Part shown: piece by piece, positions 21,756 to 32,341 of the stretch
How the letters are laid out: every line of letters starts with the position of its first letter
How positions within the stretch are numbered: position 1 is the first letter of the stretch
DNA from: Betaproteobacteria bacterium HGW-Betaproteobacteria-9
GTDB taxonomy: Bacteria; Pseudomonadota; Gammaproteobacteria; Burkholderiales; Burkholderiaceae_C
Direction: 5' to 3'
Length of the DNA stretch: 64,000 nucleotides
NCBI GenBank assembly: GCA_002842215.1
Contig: PHCC01000015.1
Span: 154,647 to 218,646 of the forward strand
The notes under the pieces: model-generated
Told to the model about the DNA's origin: nothing
Databases searched by the model: none
Seen by the model: only the letters and a program-made list of their open reading frames with translations
Position numbers and translations under genes: made by a program

Positions 21756-24650
21756 ATGACCCCTGCCCAAAAAATCAGCAACCCAAGCCTCAGCGCACCC
21801 CTGTCCACCATGAGCCGAACGCCTGCCCGATCCGCCGCCCCGTCCAACCGCCCAGGTGCCGGACGTGCCAAGTCCGGCCCCGACAAAGACCAACCCCTGA
21901 TCGATGACATCCGCCTGCTGGGACGTGTGCTGGGTGACGTGATCCGGGAGCAGGAAGGCCAGGCTGCCTACGACCTGATCGAGCAGATCCGCCAGCTTTC
22001 GGTGGCCTTCCGCCGCCACGCCGACCAGGACGCCGACAAGGCGCTGAAGAAGCTGCTCAAAGGCCTCTCGGGCCAGCAGACGGTGAGCGTGATCCGCGCT
22101 TTCACCTACTTCAGCCACCTGGCCAACCTGGCCGAAGACCGCCACCACATCCGCCGTCGCGCGGTGCACGACCGCGCTGGCGATCTGCAGGAGGGCAGCC
22201 TGGCCCTGACGCTGCAGCGATTGAAAAAGGCCGGCATCGCGCCGTCCGACGTGGTGCGCACGCTGGCTGCGGCCCACATCTCGCCGGTGCTCACCGCGCA
22301 CCCCACCGAGGTGCAGCGCAAGAGCATTCTGGATGCCGAGCGCGCCATCGCCCACCTGCTGGCCGAACGTGAGCAGTTGCTGCCGCGCGAGCACGCCGAC
22401 TTCGAATCCCAATTGCGCGCCCGCGTGACGCAGCTCTGGCAAACGCGCCTGCTGCGTTTCACCAAGCTCACCGTGGCCGACGAAATCGAAAACGCACTGA
22501 GCTATTACCAGGCCACCTTCCTGTCGGAGATCCCGCGCATCTACCGCGACCTCGAAGAAGGACTGGACGATCAGGACGTGGCACCCTTCCTGCGCATGGG
22601 CCAGTGGATCGGCGGCGACCGCGACGGCAACCCCAACGTGACCGCGCAGACGCTGGAGCTGGCGCTGCACAGCCAAGCCGATCTGGTGCTGCGCCACCAC
22701 CTCACACAACTGCACCACCTGGGTGCCGAGCTGTCGGTGTCGGCCATGCTCGCGAGTGTGAGTCCGGCCATGAAAGCACTGGCCGAGCGCTCTCCCGATC
22801 AGAACGCCCACCGCCAGGACGAACCCTACCGGCGCGCGCTCACCGGCATGTACGCCCGCCTGGCCGCCACGCTGACCGCGCTGACCGGCGGAGAGGCCGC
22901 GCGCCACGCGGTCGCGCCACAAGACGCGTACCCCAGCGCCGCCGAACTGCTGGCCGATCTGCGCACCATTGAAGCCTCGCTGGTGGCGAACCACGGCGCG
23001 GCGCTCACCCGCTCCCGCCTGCGCCCTTTGATCCGCGCGGTGCAGGTGTTCGGCTTCCACCTGGCCACCATCGACCTGCGTCAGAGCTCGGACAAACACG
23101 AGGAAGTGGTGGCCGAATTGCTGGCCACGGCGCGCATCGAGGCGGACTACAGCGCGCTCGACGAAATGGGCAAACGCGCGGTGCTGCTGCGCCAGCTGAA
23201 CGACGCGCGGCCCCTGCGCGTGCCCGGCACGCCCTACTCGGCCCACACCCTGGACGAACTGGCCATCTTCGATACCGCGCGCAGCGGCCGCGAACGATTC
23301 GGTGCCCAGGCCATCCGCCACGCCATCATCAGTCACACCGAAACGGTGAGCGACCTGCTCGAAGTGCTGCTGCTGCAGAAGGAAGCTGGTCTGATGCGTG
23401 GTCTCCTTGCAGAAGACGCGGTAGCCGACCTGATCGTGGTGCCTCTGTTCGAAACCATCGAAGACCTGCGCAACGCCGCGCCCATCATGCGCGACTACTA
23501 CGCACTGCCCGGCGTGCGCGCCATGGTGCACCGGGGGTTGCACGACGGCTACTGCGAGCAGGACATCATGCTCGGCTACTCCGACAGCAACAAGGACGGC
23601 GGCATCTTCACCAGCAACTGGGAGCTGTACCGCGCCGAAATCGCACTCGTGGAACTGTTCGATTCGCTCAACAAGGACCACGAAAAAACGATCCAGCTGC
23701 GCATGTTCCACGGCCGTGGCGGCACGGTGGGGCGTGGCGGTGGTCCGAGCTACCAGGCCATCCTGGCTCAGCCACCCGGCACGGTGCGCGGCCAGATCCG
23801 CCTGACCGAACAGGGCGAGGTGATCGGCTCCAAATACGCCAACCCCGAGATCGGCCGTCGCAACCTGGAAACCCTGGTCGCCGCCACGCTGGAAGCCACT
23901 TTGCTGCAGGCCACGCGCAACGCCCCCAAAGCCTTTCTCGACACCGCGGCCGAGCTCTCGACGGCGAGCATGGCCGCCTACCGCGCCCTGGTCTACGACA
24001 CCCCGCGCTTTGCCGAATATTTCTTCGCCGCCACACCGATCCGCGAAATCGCCGAACTCAACATCGGCTCGCGTCCGGCCTCGCGCAAGGCGACGCAGAA
24101 GATCGAAGACCTGCGCGCCATTCCCTGGGGCTTCAGCTGGGGCCAGTGCCGCCTGACGCTGCCAGGCTGGTACGGCTTTGGCTCAGCGGTGCACAACTTC
24201 CTCCACAAGGACGGCCCCAAGGGCGTGGCAAAACAAAAAGCACAGCTGCAGAAGATGGTCAAGCAGTGGCCGTTTTTCAGCACCCTGCTCTCCAACATGG
24301 ACATGGTGATGGCCAAGAGTGATCTGGCGCTCGCCACGCGCTATGCCGAGCTGGTTGAAGACAAGCGCCTGCGCACCAAGGTGTTCGCCGCCATTGAAGC
24401 CGAATGGCACCGCACGGCCGATGCGCTGGCGCTGATCACGGGCGAGAAGCAACGCCTGGTCAACAACGCGGCCTTGCAGCGCTCCATGCGCCACCGCTTC
24501 CCCTACATCGACCCGCTGCACCACCTGCAGGTTGAGCTGGTGCGCCGCTACCGGGCGGGTGAAAACCACGCCGACCGCGACGAAAAGGTGCGCCGCGGCA
24601 TCCACATCTCGATCAACGGCATCGCGGCCGGACTGCGGAATACGGGCTGA
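21756..24650 (+). CDS. ppc: phosphoenolpyruvate carboxylase
   Basis: [50 protein letters not shown]; start ambiguous (21723 TTG or 21756 ATG). Confidence 0.97.
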   Translation: MTPAQKISNPSLSAPLSTMSRTPARSAAPSNRPGAGRAKSGPDKDQPLIDDIRLLGRVLGDVIREQEGQAAYDLIEQIRQLSVAFRRHADQDADKALKKLLKGLSGQQTVSVIRAFTYFSHLANLAEDRHHIRRRAVHDRAGDLQEGSLALTLQRLKKAGIAPSDVVRTLAAAHISPVLTAHPTEVQRKSILDAERAIAHLLAEREQLLPREHADFESQLRARVTQLWQTRLLRFTKLTVADEIENALSYYQATFLSEIPRIYRDLEEGLDDQDVAPFLRMGQWIGGDRDGNPNVTAQTLELALHSQADLVLRHHLTQLHHLGAELSVSAMLASVSPAMKALAERSPDQNAHRQDEPYRRALTGMYARLAATLTALTGGEAARHAVAPQDAYPSAAELLADLRTIEASLVANHGAALTRSRLRPLIRAVQVFGFHLATIDLRQSSDKHEEVVAELLATARIEADYSALDEMGKRAVLLRQLNDARPLRVPGTPYSAHTLDELAIFDTARSGRERFGAQAIRHAIISHTETVSDLLEVLLLQKEAGLMRGLLAEDAVADLIVVPLFETIEDLRNAAPIMRDYYALPGVRAMVHRGLHDGYCEQDIMLGYSDSNKDGGIFTSNWELYRAEIALVELFDSLNKDHEKTIQLRMFHGRGGTVGRGGGPSYQAILAQPPGTVRGQIRLTEQGEVIGSKYANPEIGRRNLETLVAATLEATLLQATRNAPKAFLDTAAELSTASMAAYRALVYDTPRFAEYFFAATPIREIAELNIGSRPASRKATQKIEDLRAIPWGFSWGQCRLTLPGWYGFGSAVHNFLHKDGPKGVAKQKAQLQKMVKQWPFFSTLLSNMDMVMAKSDLALATRYAELVEDKRLRTKVFAAIEAEWHRTADALALITGEKQRLVNNAALQRSMRHRFPYIDPLHHLQVELVRRYRAGENHADRDEKVRRGIHISINGIAAGLRNTG

Positions 24651-24655
24651 ACAGG

Positions 24656-24740
24656 CTCCCCCCGGCGCCTGCGGCGTCACCCCCCAAGGGACAACACCTG
24701 CGGCCTGGCAAAGCCAGTTCCGCGGTGTTCTGGGTGGGGT
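24656..24740 (+). repeat. post-stop-codon multi-hairpin repeat, copy 1
   Basis: ccccccGGCGCCTGCGGCGTCACCCCCCAAGGGACAACACCTGCGGCCTGGCAAAGCCAGTTCCGCGGTGTTCTGGG. Confidence 0.8.
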
Positions 24741-24809
24741 TCACCTCTCCTGTCGCGGGGTTTGCCTGTCCGTGCAGCGCAGGTCATGCGTCAAACCTAA
24801 AATGAAGCG

Positions 24810-25664
24810 GTGACCCACATCCTCAACGCCGATCTCCATTGCCATTCTGTCGTCTCTGATGGCACCCTCAAACCCGAGGAGTTGGCGCAGCGCGCCAAAG
24901 CCAACGGCGTGGAACTCTGGTCGCTGACCGACCACGACGAGATCGGGGGCCAGGACCAGGCCATCGCCGCCGCGCGACAGGCGGGGTTGCCCTACCTCAC
25001 CGGTGCAGAAGTGTCCGTGACCTTCGCCAACGTCACCGTGCACATCTTGGGCCTGGGTTTCGACCACGCCAATCCGGCGCTGATCGAAGGCCTGCGCCAG
25101 ACCCGTGGCGGGCGCGAGCAGCGCGCGCGCGCCATGAGCGACGACCTGGCGCGCGTGGGCATCCCGGGCGTCTACGAAGGCGCGCTCAAATACGTCGGCA
25201 ACCCGGAACTGATCTCACGCTCGCACTTCGCGCGCTACATCGTGGAAGCGGGCTACAGCACCGACACCAACGCCGTGTTTCGGAAATACCTGGCCGATGG
25301 CAAACCCGGCTATGTGCCGCACCGCTGGGCCGCCCTGCGCGACGCTGTGGGCTGGATCACGGGTGCCGGAGGCGTGGCCGTGATCGCCCACCCCGGCCGC
25401 TACAACCTCACCGCCAACGAAGAGTACGCGCTCTTCTCCGAATTCAAGGCCCACGGTGGTCAGGGCGTGGAGGTGGTGACCGGCGCCCACGGGCCGGCCG
25501 ACTATGTCAAATACGCGGGGTTCTGCAGCGAGTTCGACCTGCTCGCCTCGCGCGGCAGCGACTTCCACAGCCCGACCGAAAGCCACACCGATCTGGGCAA
25601 GCTGCCCGACCTGCCGGGCAGCGTCACACCCGTGTGGGAGCAGCTCGCAGCGCGTTTCCACTGA
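24810..25664 (+). CDS. PHP domain phosphoesterase (nucleoside 3',5'-bisphosphate phosphatase-like)
   Basis: LNADLHCHSVVSDGTLKPEELAQRAKANGVELWSLTDHDEIGG; GTG start. Confidence 0.9.
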   Translation: MTHILNADLHCHSVVSDGTLKPEELAQRAKANGVELWSLTDHDEIGGQDQAIAAARQAGLPYLTGAEVSVTFANVTVHILGLGFDHANPALIEGLRQTRGGREQRARAMSDDLARVGIPGVYEGALKYVGNPELISRSHFARYIVEAGYSTDTNAVFRKYLADGKPGYVPHRWAALRDAVGWITGAGGVAVIAHPGRYNLTANEEYALFSEFKAHGGQGVEVVTGAHGPADYVKYAGFCSEFDLLASRGSDFHSPTESHTDLGKLPDLPGSVTPVWEQLAARFH

Positions 25665-26572
25665 TGAGCGCCGCCGTTGCCCGACCCGGCGCGCAGGCCG
25701 CGCTGGGCATCACGTTCCTGGTGTTGGCGGTGGCCTGCTTCGCGGTGCTGGACACCGCGGTCAAGTACGTCGGCGCCTTCGTGCCCATCCTGGTGGCGGT
25801 CTGGTTCCGCTACGTGTTCCAGGCCGTGGCCGTCAGTACTGTCATGCTCCCTTTGCGCGGACGCAGCCTGCTGGTCACCCGGCACCCGCGCTTCCAGGTG
25901 CTGCGAGGCTGCCTTCTGCTGATGGTCAGCGTGCTGTCGTTCATCAGCGTGCAGTACATGCCCGTGGGGGAATTCACCGCCTTTGTCATGACCACGCCGC
26001 TGGTGGTCACCCTGCTGGCGGCGCTGTTCCTGAAAGAGCGGGTCGCGCCGATGCGTTGGGCGCTGGTGGGGGGTGGCTTCGTGGGCGCCCTGCTGGTGGT
26101 CCAGCCGGGTGGTGACGTGATCGGCTGGGCCAGCCTGTTGCCGTTGCTGATGGTGGTCACCTACGCCTGGTTCCAGATCCTCACCAGCCAGATGGCGCGC
26201 ACCGAAGACCCAATGACCATGCACTTCTACACCGGCTGGGTGGGCGCACTGGTGGCCACTGCGATTCTGCCTCTGGTCTGGCAAGCAATCCCCGACACCA
26301 ACACCTTCGCCCTGCTCTGCCTGGTGGGCCTCATGGGCACGGTCGGCCACTTTCTGCTCATCCTCGCGTTCGCGCGCGCGCCAGCGTCCACACTCACGCC
26401 TTACCTGTACACCCAGATCGGGTTTGCCATGTTGTGCGGCTGGCTGGTGTTCAAACACATTCCGGGACGGCTGGAACTGACCGGCATCGTGCTCATCGTG
26501 GTCTGCGGCGCCACCGCCAGTTGGATCACCGCGCGCGAACACCGCCTGCCCGTGGAACCACCCGAGGCCTGA
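25664..26572 (+). CDS. EamA/DMT family transporter
   Basis: ~10 hydrophobic segments, internal repeat; ATGA overlap with preceding gene. Confidence 0.88.
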   Translation: MSAAVARPGAQAALGITFLVLAVACFAVLDTAVKYVGAFVPILVAVWFRYVFQAVAVSTVMLPLRGRSLLVTRHPRFQVLRGCLLLMVSVLSFISVQYMPVGEFTAFVMTTPLVVTLLAALFLKERVAPMRWALVGGGFVGALLVVQPGGDVIGWASLLPLLMVVTYAWFQILTSQMARTEDPMTMHFYTGWVGALVATAILPLVWQAIPDTNTFALLCLVGLMGTVGHFLLILAFARAPASTLTPYLYTQIGFAMLCGWLVFKHIPGRLELTGIVLIVVCGATASWITAREHRLPVEPPEA

Positions 26573-26619
26573 ACCAGCGGTGCCGTGGTTGTGCCCACGG
26601 GCCGCGCACAATACGCACC

Positions 26620-27255
26620 ATGTCCCAGTATTTCGAAGTCCATCCCGAGAACCCGCAACCCCGGCTGCTCAAGCAGGCGGTGCAACTGCTCGAACGGGGC
26701 GGCGTGCTGGCGGTACCCACCGACTCCAGCTACGCGCTGGTCTGCCACATTGACGACAAGGCTGCGGCCGACCGGCTGCGCCGCATCCGCCAGGTCGACG
26801 ACAAACACCACCTCACCCTGCTCTGCCGCGACCTGAGCGAGCTCGCCAGCTACGCCAAGGTGGACAACCGCCAGTACCGACTGCTCAAGCAGGCCACGCC
26901 CGGCCCCTACACCTTCATCCTCGAAGCCAGCAAAGAAGTGCCACGCCGCCTGAGCCACCCTTCGCGCAAGACGATCGGCCTGCGCGTGCCGAACCACAAC
27001 GCCCTGCTGGCCTTGCTGGACCTGCACAATGGCCCCCTGCTGGCCACCACGCTGATCCCGCCCGGCGAGGTGCATCCCCTCAACGATGCGCAGGACATCC
27101 GCGACCGTTTCGAACACGATCTCGCGGGTGTGATCGATGCCGGAGCGTGTCCGCTCGAACCCACGACCGTCGTCGACCTCACGCCCATGGGCACGGGCGG
27201 AGAACCCGAGCTGGTGCGCGAAGGGCGCGGGCCGCTGGCCACACTGGGCCTGTAG
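26620..27255 (+). CDS. Sua5/YciO/YrdC family protein
   Basis: AVQLLERGGVLAVPTDSSYALVCHI, GPYTFILEASKEVPRRL, TIGLRVPNHN. Confidence 0.9.
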   Translation: MSQYFEVHPENPQPRLLKQAVQLLERGGVLAVPTDSSYALVCHIDDKAAADRLRRIRQVDDKHHLTLLCRDLSELASYAKVDNRQYRLLKQATPGPYTFILEASKEVPRRLSHPSRKTIGLRVPNHNALLALLDLHNGPLLATTLIPPGEVHPLNDAQDIRDRFEHDLAGVIDAGACPLEPTTVVDLTPMGTGGEPELVREGRGPLATLGL

Positions 27256-27341
27256 ACCCGATACCTGCGCCGCGGGGCCCAGCAGCTACAGGCACCGCAC
27301 CCCATCTGGGACAATAAGTCATTTCCCGCCCAACGCCCCTC

Positions 27342-28010
27342 ATGGATTTCGCCCAGATCATTCAAACCGTTGCCCTGTACGCCCTGCCGGTGCTGTTTGC
27401 CATCACGGTGCACGAAGCCGCTCACGGTTATGCGGCACGGCACTTCGGCGACAACACCGCCCACATGCTGGGCCGCATCACGCTCAACCCGCTCAAACAC
27501 ATCGACCCGGTCGGCACGATCGCGATGCCGCTGCTGCTGTATTTCGCCACCTCGGGCGCCTTCCTGTTTGGTTACGCCAAACCGGTCCCGGTGAATTTCG
27601 GGCGCCTGCGCAACCCGAAGAGCGACATGGTCTGGGTCGCACTGGCCGGCCCCGGTGCCAATCTGGTGCAGGCGGTGATGTGGACCACGGGCCTCTACCT
27701 GCTGGTGGCCGCGGGGGTGGAAGAACGCTTCTTCCTGGAAATGTGCCGCGCCGGCGTGCTGGTGAATCTGGTGATGTTTGCCTTCAACCTGTTTCCGCTG
27801 CCGCCGCTGGATGGCGGGCGCATTCTGGTGGGACTGCTGCCCAACCACTTGGCCTACCCGGTCTCGCGCATCGAACCCTGGGGCTTCTTCATCGTGATGG
27901 CCCTGGTCATCACCGGCGTCGTAGGCAACCTCTGGCTGCGCCCGCTCATGATGCTCACCGGTGGCGCGATCGAGTTGCTGCTGACGCCGCTGCGCTTCCT
28001 GCTGTTTTAA
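27342..28010 (+). CDS. site-2 protease family (M50) membrane metalloprotease
   Basis: ITVHEAAHGYAARHFGD (HExxH) and NLFPLPPLDGGRIL. Confidence 0.93.
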   Translation: MDFAQIIQTVALYALPVLFAITVHEAAHGYAARHFGDNTAHMLGRITLNPLKHIDPVGTIAMPLLLYFATSGAFLFGYAKPVPVNFGRLRNPKSDMVWVALAGPGANLVQAVMWTTGLYLLVAAGVEERFFLEMCRAGVLVNLVMFAFNLFPLPPLDGGRILVGLLPNHLAYPVSRIEPWGFFIVMALVITGVVGNLWLRPLMMLTGGAIELLLTPLRFLLF

Positions 28011-28028
28011 TTTCAGACCTTCTTGTTC

Positions 28029-29324
28029 ATGAGCACCCAACGCGTCCTCACCGGCATCACCACTTCGGGCACACCGCACCTGGGCAACTACGTGGGCGCC
28101 GTCCGCCCCACGGTGCGCGCCAGCCGCCTGGCCTCGGTCGAGAGCTTCTATTTCCTGGCCGACTACCATGCGCTGATCAAGGTCGGCGACCCGGCGCGCG
28201 TGCAACGCTCAACGCTGGAAATCGCCGCCACCTGGCTGGCCTGCGGCCTGGACCCGGAGAAGGTCACGTTCTACCGCCAGTCGGACATCCCCGAAATCCC
28301 CGAACTCACCTGGCTGCTCACCTGCGTGACCGGCAAAGGCCTGCTCAACCGGGCCCACGCCTACAAGGCCTCGGTCGACAAGAACACCGCCAGCGGCGAC
28401 GAGCCCGACAACGGTGTGACCGCCGGCCTCTTCATGTACCCGGTGCTGATGGCGGCCGACATTCTGATGTTCAACGCCCACCAGGTGCCGGTGGGCCGCG
28501 ACCAGATCCAGCACATCGAGATGGCGCGCGACATCGCGGCCAGCTTCAACCACCTCTACGGCGAACATTTCACCCTGCCCGAAGCGGCGATTGAAGACCA
28601 CGTGGCCACCCTGCCCGGGCTCGACGGCCGCAAGATGAGCAAGAGTTACGACAACACCATTCCGCTGTTTGCCCCCAAGGATCAGTTGCGCAAGCTCATC
28701 ATGGGCATCGTCACCGACTCGCGCACGCCCGGCGAACCCAAGGACACCCAGGGCTCCGCCCTTTTCCAGCTCTACCAGGCCTTTGCCAGCGCTGAAGAGA
28801 CCGCCGTTCTGGCCAAGGCCTACGCCGACGGCATCGCCTGGGGCGACGCCAAACAGTTGCTGTTCGAACGCCTGGACCAGGAAATCGCCCCCATGCGCGC
28901 CATCTACGACAAACTGATCCAGGACCCGGGAAAAATCGAACGCACGCTGCAAGCCGGCGCTCACAAGGCGCGGGCCATCGCCACACCGTTCACCGCGCGA
29001 CTGCGCCATGCCGTGGGCCTTCGCCCCCTGGACAGCCGGCCGGCCGTGACCAAGGCGGCCAAAGCCACCCGGGCGGCAGCGCCCAGCTTCAAGCAATATC
29101 GGGAACAAGATGGCCTGTTCTACTTCAAGCTGATCGACGCTCAAGGGCACCTGCTGCTGCAAAGCACCGGCTTCGCGTCGCCGCGGGAAGCAGCACAAAC
29201 CGTCACCCGTTTGCAGCAGCAAGGTGCTGGAGCCATCGCCGAGCTGCAAAACCAGCTGGTCGTGGCGGCCGATCCGCAGGTGCTGGCACAAGCCCTCGGG
29301 TGGTTTTCAACGCCAGCTGACTGA
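28029..29324 (+). CDS. trpS: tryptophan-tRNA ligase with C-terminal DUF1508/YegP-like extension
   Basis: TSGTPHLGNYVGA (HIGH-type), KMSKSYDN (KMSKS); extra tail FYFKLIDAQGHLLLQSTGFASPREAAQTVTRLQQQG. Confidence 0.95.
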   Translation: MSTQRVLTGITTSGTPHLGNYVGAVRPTVRASRLASVESFYFLADYHALIKVGDPARVQRSTLEIAATWLACGLDPEKVTFYRQSDIPEIPELTWLLTCVTGKGLLNRAHAYKASVDKNTASGDEPDNGVTAGLFMYPVLMAADILMFNAHQVPVGRDQIQHIEMARDIAASFNHLYGEHFTLPEAAIEDHVATLPGLDGRKMSKSYDNTIPLFAPKDQLRKLIMGIVTDSRTPGEPKDTQGSALFQLYQAFASAEETAVLAKAYADGIAWGDAKQLLFERLDQEIAPMRAIYDKLIQDPGKIERTLQAGAHKARAIATPFTARLRHAVGLRPLDSRPAVTKAAKATRAAAPSFKQYREQDGLFYFKLIDAQGHLLLQSTGFASPREAAQTVTRLQQQGAGAIAELQNQLVVAADPQVLAQALGWFSTPAD

Positions 29325-29566
29325 CTCAGCCGACCGGGTTGCACATTCCCGAACCTGCGACAATAGCTGTCTGGAGCGAACGCCCACCAGGCACTACCCC
29401 AACAAGGCAGCACACCGCGGTGTTTACAGAGTTCCCAACTTCATGGAACCCTGGCATCAAAAACTAAAAACAAGGTGTGCAAAAGTGCGCTTTTTGCTAT
29501 CGCCAAAAGCGGCCAATGCCGATATGCTGTCACTCTGAATACAAAACTTAAACAGCACATCCTGCC

Positions 29567-30160
29567 ATGAGTATCTTTGTCATTGACGATCATCCGCTGA
29601 TGCGCGAGGCAGTCGTCATGCTTCTGCGTCGTCTTCGGTCTTCCACCCAGGTGGTTGAACTGGAGCGACTGGCCACCGTGAGTAAGGCGATCGCTGAACA
29701 CGGGGAGCCTGAGCTGGTCTGTCTCGACCTGAAGCTGCCCGACACCCACGGCGTTTCCGGTGTGCGCGAAGTGCGCCAGATGCTGCCCGACACTTCGCTG
29801 ATCGTGCTGTCCGCCTCGCCAGCTTCCGACTACGAAGACCTGGCCCGGGAAGCGGGTGCCGATGCCTACGTCGAAAAATCCGCCGGTGCCGCCCAGATCG
29901 GCAAGGTGCTGCGCGAGTTCCTGACCGAAGAGCCGGAAGACGAAAACGCACCCACCATTCCTGAGAAGCTGTCCAAGCGGCAGAAGCAGTTGCTCGTCAT
30001 GCTGGACCGAGGACTGTCCAACCGCGACATCGCGGAACAACTGCAGATCAGCGAACACACCGTCAAGGTGCACCTGTGGCGCCTGTTCCGCCGCCTCAAC
30101 GTCAAGAGCCGCTCTCAGGCCAGCCATCTGGCGCGAACCGCAGGCCTGCTCGACCTCTGA
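29567..30160 (+). CDS. NarL/FixJ-type response regulator
   Basis: FVIDDHPLMREAV, LDLKLPDTHG, LuxR HTH LSKRQKQLLVMLDRGLSNRDIAEQLQISEHTVKVHLWRLFRRLNV. Confidence 0.93.
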   Translation: MSIFVIDDHPLMREAVVMLLRRLRSSTQVVELERLATVSKAIAEHGEPELVCLDLKLPDTHGVSGVREVRQMLPDTSLIVLSASPASDYEDLAREAGADAYVEKSAGAAQIGKVLREFLTEEPEDENAPTIPEKLSKRQKQLLVMLDRGLSNRDIAEQLQISEHTVKVHLWRLFRRLNVKSRSQASHLARTAGLLDL

Positions 30161-30177
30161 GCTTCGCTTGTATTCCC

Positions 30178-30194
30178 TGAAGCAGGTTGCTTCA
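30178..30194. terminator. small stem-loop between convergent regulator and kinase genes
   Basis: TGAAGC-aggtt-GCTTCA, overlaps kinase stop codon. Confidence 0.5.
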
Positions 30195-31643
30195 GCCGGA
30201 AGCCTGTGCCGCCGACCCCGGCACCACGATATCCGGCGTTGTCGCTGTCTCCAGCGCTGATTTCTGCGTGTAAGCGGGCAGCAGCACACGGAACACACTG
30301 CCCCGTTCTGCTTCGGAGGACAGTGCCAGCTGGTAACCCATCAGCGTGGTCAGCTTGGAAACGATGGTCAGGCCCAGCCCCAGACTGTCTTCGGTTCCCT
30401 GGTGTTGCGACACCCTGAAGAACTCCTGAAAAATCGCCTGCTGATGTTCGCGAGCTATCCCCACACCGGTGTCCCAGACTTCAAAGACCAACACTTCCTC
30501 CCGACGCCTCAGGCCCAGCAGCACGCCACCGCGCCGCGTGTGACGAAACGCGTTCGACAACAGGTTGCCCAGAATCCGGCGCAACACCACTGGATCGGCC
30601 CACAGGGTCGTGGGCTTGGCATAGGTCCTGAACTTGAGTGACTTGCCCGCCGCAACGGGCTCAAACTGCGTGGCCAGCTCGGCGAAAAGCTGCAACACGT
30701 CGACGTTCTGCAAGCGCACCTTGTAGTTGCCGGCATCGATGCGTGTCAGGTCAAACAGCGAGTCAAACAGCTCGTTGATGGCCCGGGTCGATTGCAGTAT
30801 CCGCGGCGAGATATCGCGCGCCATCTCCGGCTCGGTGGCCAGCCAGTCTGCGTACAGGCTCAAGGCATGCACCGGCTGACGCAGATCGTGAGCAGCCGAG
30901 GCCAGAAACCGGTTCTTGGTGGCCACGGCCCGGATCGAAGCCCGCGTCTGCTGGGTCAGCGAATCGATCAGTTCCTGGTTAGAAAACTGCAGTTCAAAAC
31001 TGGCGCGGTAGATTTGATGCAGGCGCTTTCCCGCCACCAGCAAAAGCCACCAGAACACCATCAATAGCGCCATCAAAGCCAGACTCTGCTCCACGACGGG
31101 CGCTGCGTCGGTTGTCTGCAGGGTGTTGAGCGCAATGCCCAGGAATACCGAGGCCACGAGGGCGTGCACATACCGGCGAAACACCGGTAAATAGGCACTG
31201 AAGGCCGTCAAGGTGAGCAAGCCCTGCCCCAGCACCACGATGCCGCAGACAAACTGCGTCGCCGGACTGGCTTTCAGATAGCTCAACAACACCCCGCCGC
31301 CCCAGAGGAAGCCCATGACACCCCATGTCCACTGGTAGCGCTCGACAAACGCCATGCGCTGCGGCCCTTCGGAACTGTCGTAGCGCAACTGGTAGATCCC
31401 GATCAGACGATAGCGGTAAACCAGCATGGTCACCAATAGGCCCGTCCAGATCAGCAAGGAAACAAAGTCCACCTCACCGGCCATCATGAAAATCAACACC
31501 GGAAGCGCCAGTGTCGCCGCCAGCAGCGATGGGACCATGTTGTCCATCAGGACACCGATCAACTGGGCGTTCACCCACTGGTCTCTCACCTCGGGCGAAG
31601 CGGGCAGATGCTGGTGGGTCGCGGGTTGGGTGTCGACAAGCAT
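30192..31643 (-). CDS. membrane sensor histidine kinase
   Basis: multiple TMs, H-box FLASAAHDLRQPVHALSLY, N-box ILGNLLSNAFRHT, G-box VWDTGVGI. Confidence 0.93.
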   Translation of the reverse strand: MLVDTQPATHQHLPASPEVRDQWVNAQLIGVLMDNMVPSLLAATLALPVLIFMMAGEVDFVSLLIWTGLLVTMLVYRYRLIGIYQLRYDSSEGPQRMAFVERYQWTWGVMGFLWGGGVLLSYLKASPATQFVCGIVVLGQGLLTLTAFSAYLPVFRRYVHALVASVFLGIALNTLQTTDAAPVVEQSLALMALLMVFWWLLLVAGKRLHQIYRASFELQFSNQELIDSLTQQTRASIRAVATKNRFLASAAHDLRQPVHALSLYADWLATEPEMARDISPRILQSTRAINELFDSLFDLTRIDAGNYKVRLQNVDVLQLFAELATQFEPVAAGKSLKFRTYAKPTTLWADPVVLRRILGNLLSNAFRHTRRGGVLLGLRRREEVLVFEVWDTGVGIAREHQQAIFQEFFRVSQHQGTEDSLGLGLTIVSKLTTLMGYQLALSSEAERGSVFRVLLPAYTQKSALETATTPDIVVPGSAAQASG

Positions 31644-31735
31644 GAATAACCACGAACAGACGGTGGAGCATTGTCACACCGGAAGGTCTGAAAAATGCAG
31701 CGCCCGTCTCCTGCTAGAATACTGAGCTTCGACGC

Positions 31736-31827
31736 GGAGAGGTGGCAGAGTGGTCGAATGCACCGGATTCGAAATCCGGCGTACAGTTTCAACTGTACCG
31801 AGGGTTCGAATCCCTCCTTCTCCGCCA
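31736..31827 (+). tRNA. tRNA-Ser (anticodon CGA), CCA encoded
   Basis: GGAGAGGTGGCAGAGTGGTCGAATGCACCGGATTCGAAATCCGG...CCGAGGGTTCGAATCCCTCCTTCTCCGCCA; long variable arm. Confidence 0.95.
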
Positions 31828-31872
31828 CAGACCGGTTTCCGGACTTCCCAAGAAGTCCTCGAGACCACCCAC

Positions 31873-31896
31873 AAGCCCCGTACTCCGGGGCTTTTG
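31873..31896 (+). terminator. terminator downstream of tRNA-Ser
   Basis: AAGCCCCG-tact-CCGGGGCTTTT. Confidence 0.8.
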
Positions 31897-31969
31897 TGTT
31901 TCTGGATATCCCCACGGCGCCCGCTCAGCCAGCGCTTTCATGGAGCCACATCGGGGACTCAAACAGAAG

Positions 31970-32007
31970 AAAATCCCCTTCACAGCGGCGCCGCGAGGGG
32001 ATTTTTT
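31970..32007. terminator. bidirectional terminator
   Basis: AAAATCCCC...GGGGATTTTTT with GC-rich inner stem. Confidence 0.8.
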
Positions 32008-32034
32008 GCTGGTGACTCAGCGCCCCACGGGTGC

Positions 32035-32262
32035 TCAGCTGTCGTTGGCCAGCAGGCGGAATCCTTTGCCGCGCATGCAGTGCGCCACCATGAGTTCCTG
32101 TTCCGATTTGGCAACCTTGTTCAGACCCACCTGAAAGCGGCACTCTGACAACTGGGTGTAGGTGTCATCCGAGGAGACGTTGGGCTTGGCCCAAAAAGGT
32201 TTTGAAGATGCACAACCCGCGAGCACCAGCACCGCGATCAGCATCCCTGCGTTCTTGATCAT
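32035..32262 (-). CDS. small putative lipoprotein
   Basis: MIKNAGMLIAVLVLAGCASSKPFWAKP lipobox LAGC. Confidence 0.75.
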   Translation of the reverse strand: MIKNAGMLIAVLVLAGCASSKPFWAKPNVSSDDTYTQLSECRFQVGLNKVAKSEQELMVAHCMRGKGFRLLANDS

Positions 32263-32341
32263 CAAAATTCCTTGCAGAGTAAACAGGCGAGGGGAGCATA
32301 TCAAACGCGCCATCCGCCTGTTCACGCCAGGGGCATATCGA

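Noticed and set aside
21672-23711. 679-aa ORF antisense to ppc
   Set aside because: Same antisense artefact; ppc carries all catalytic motifs
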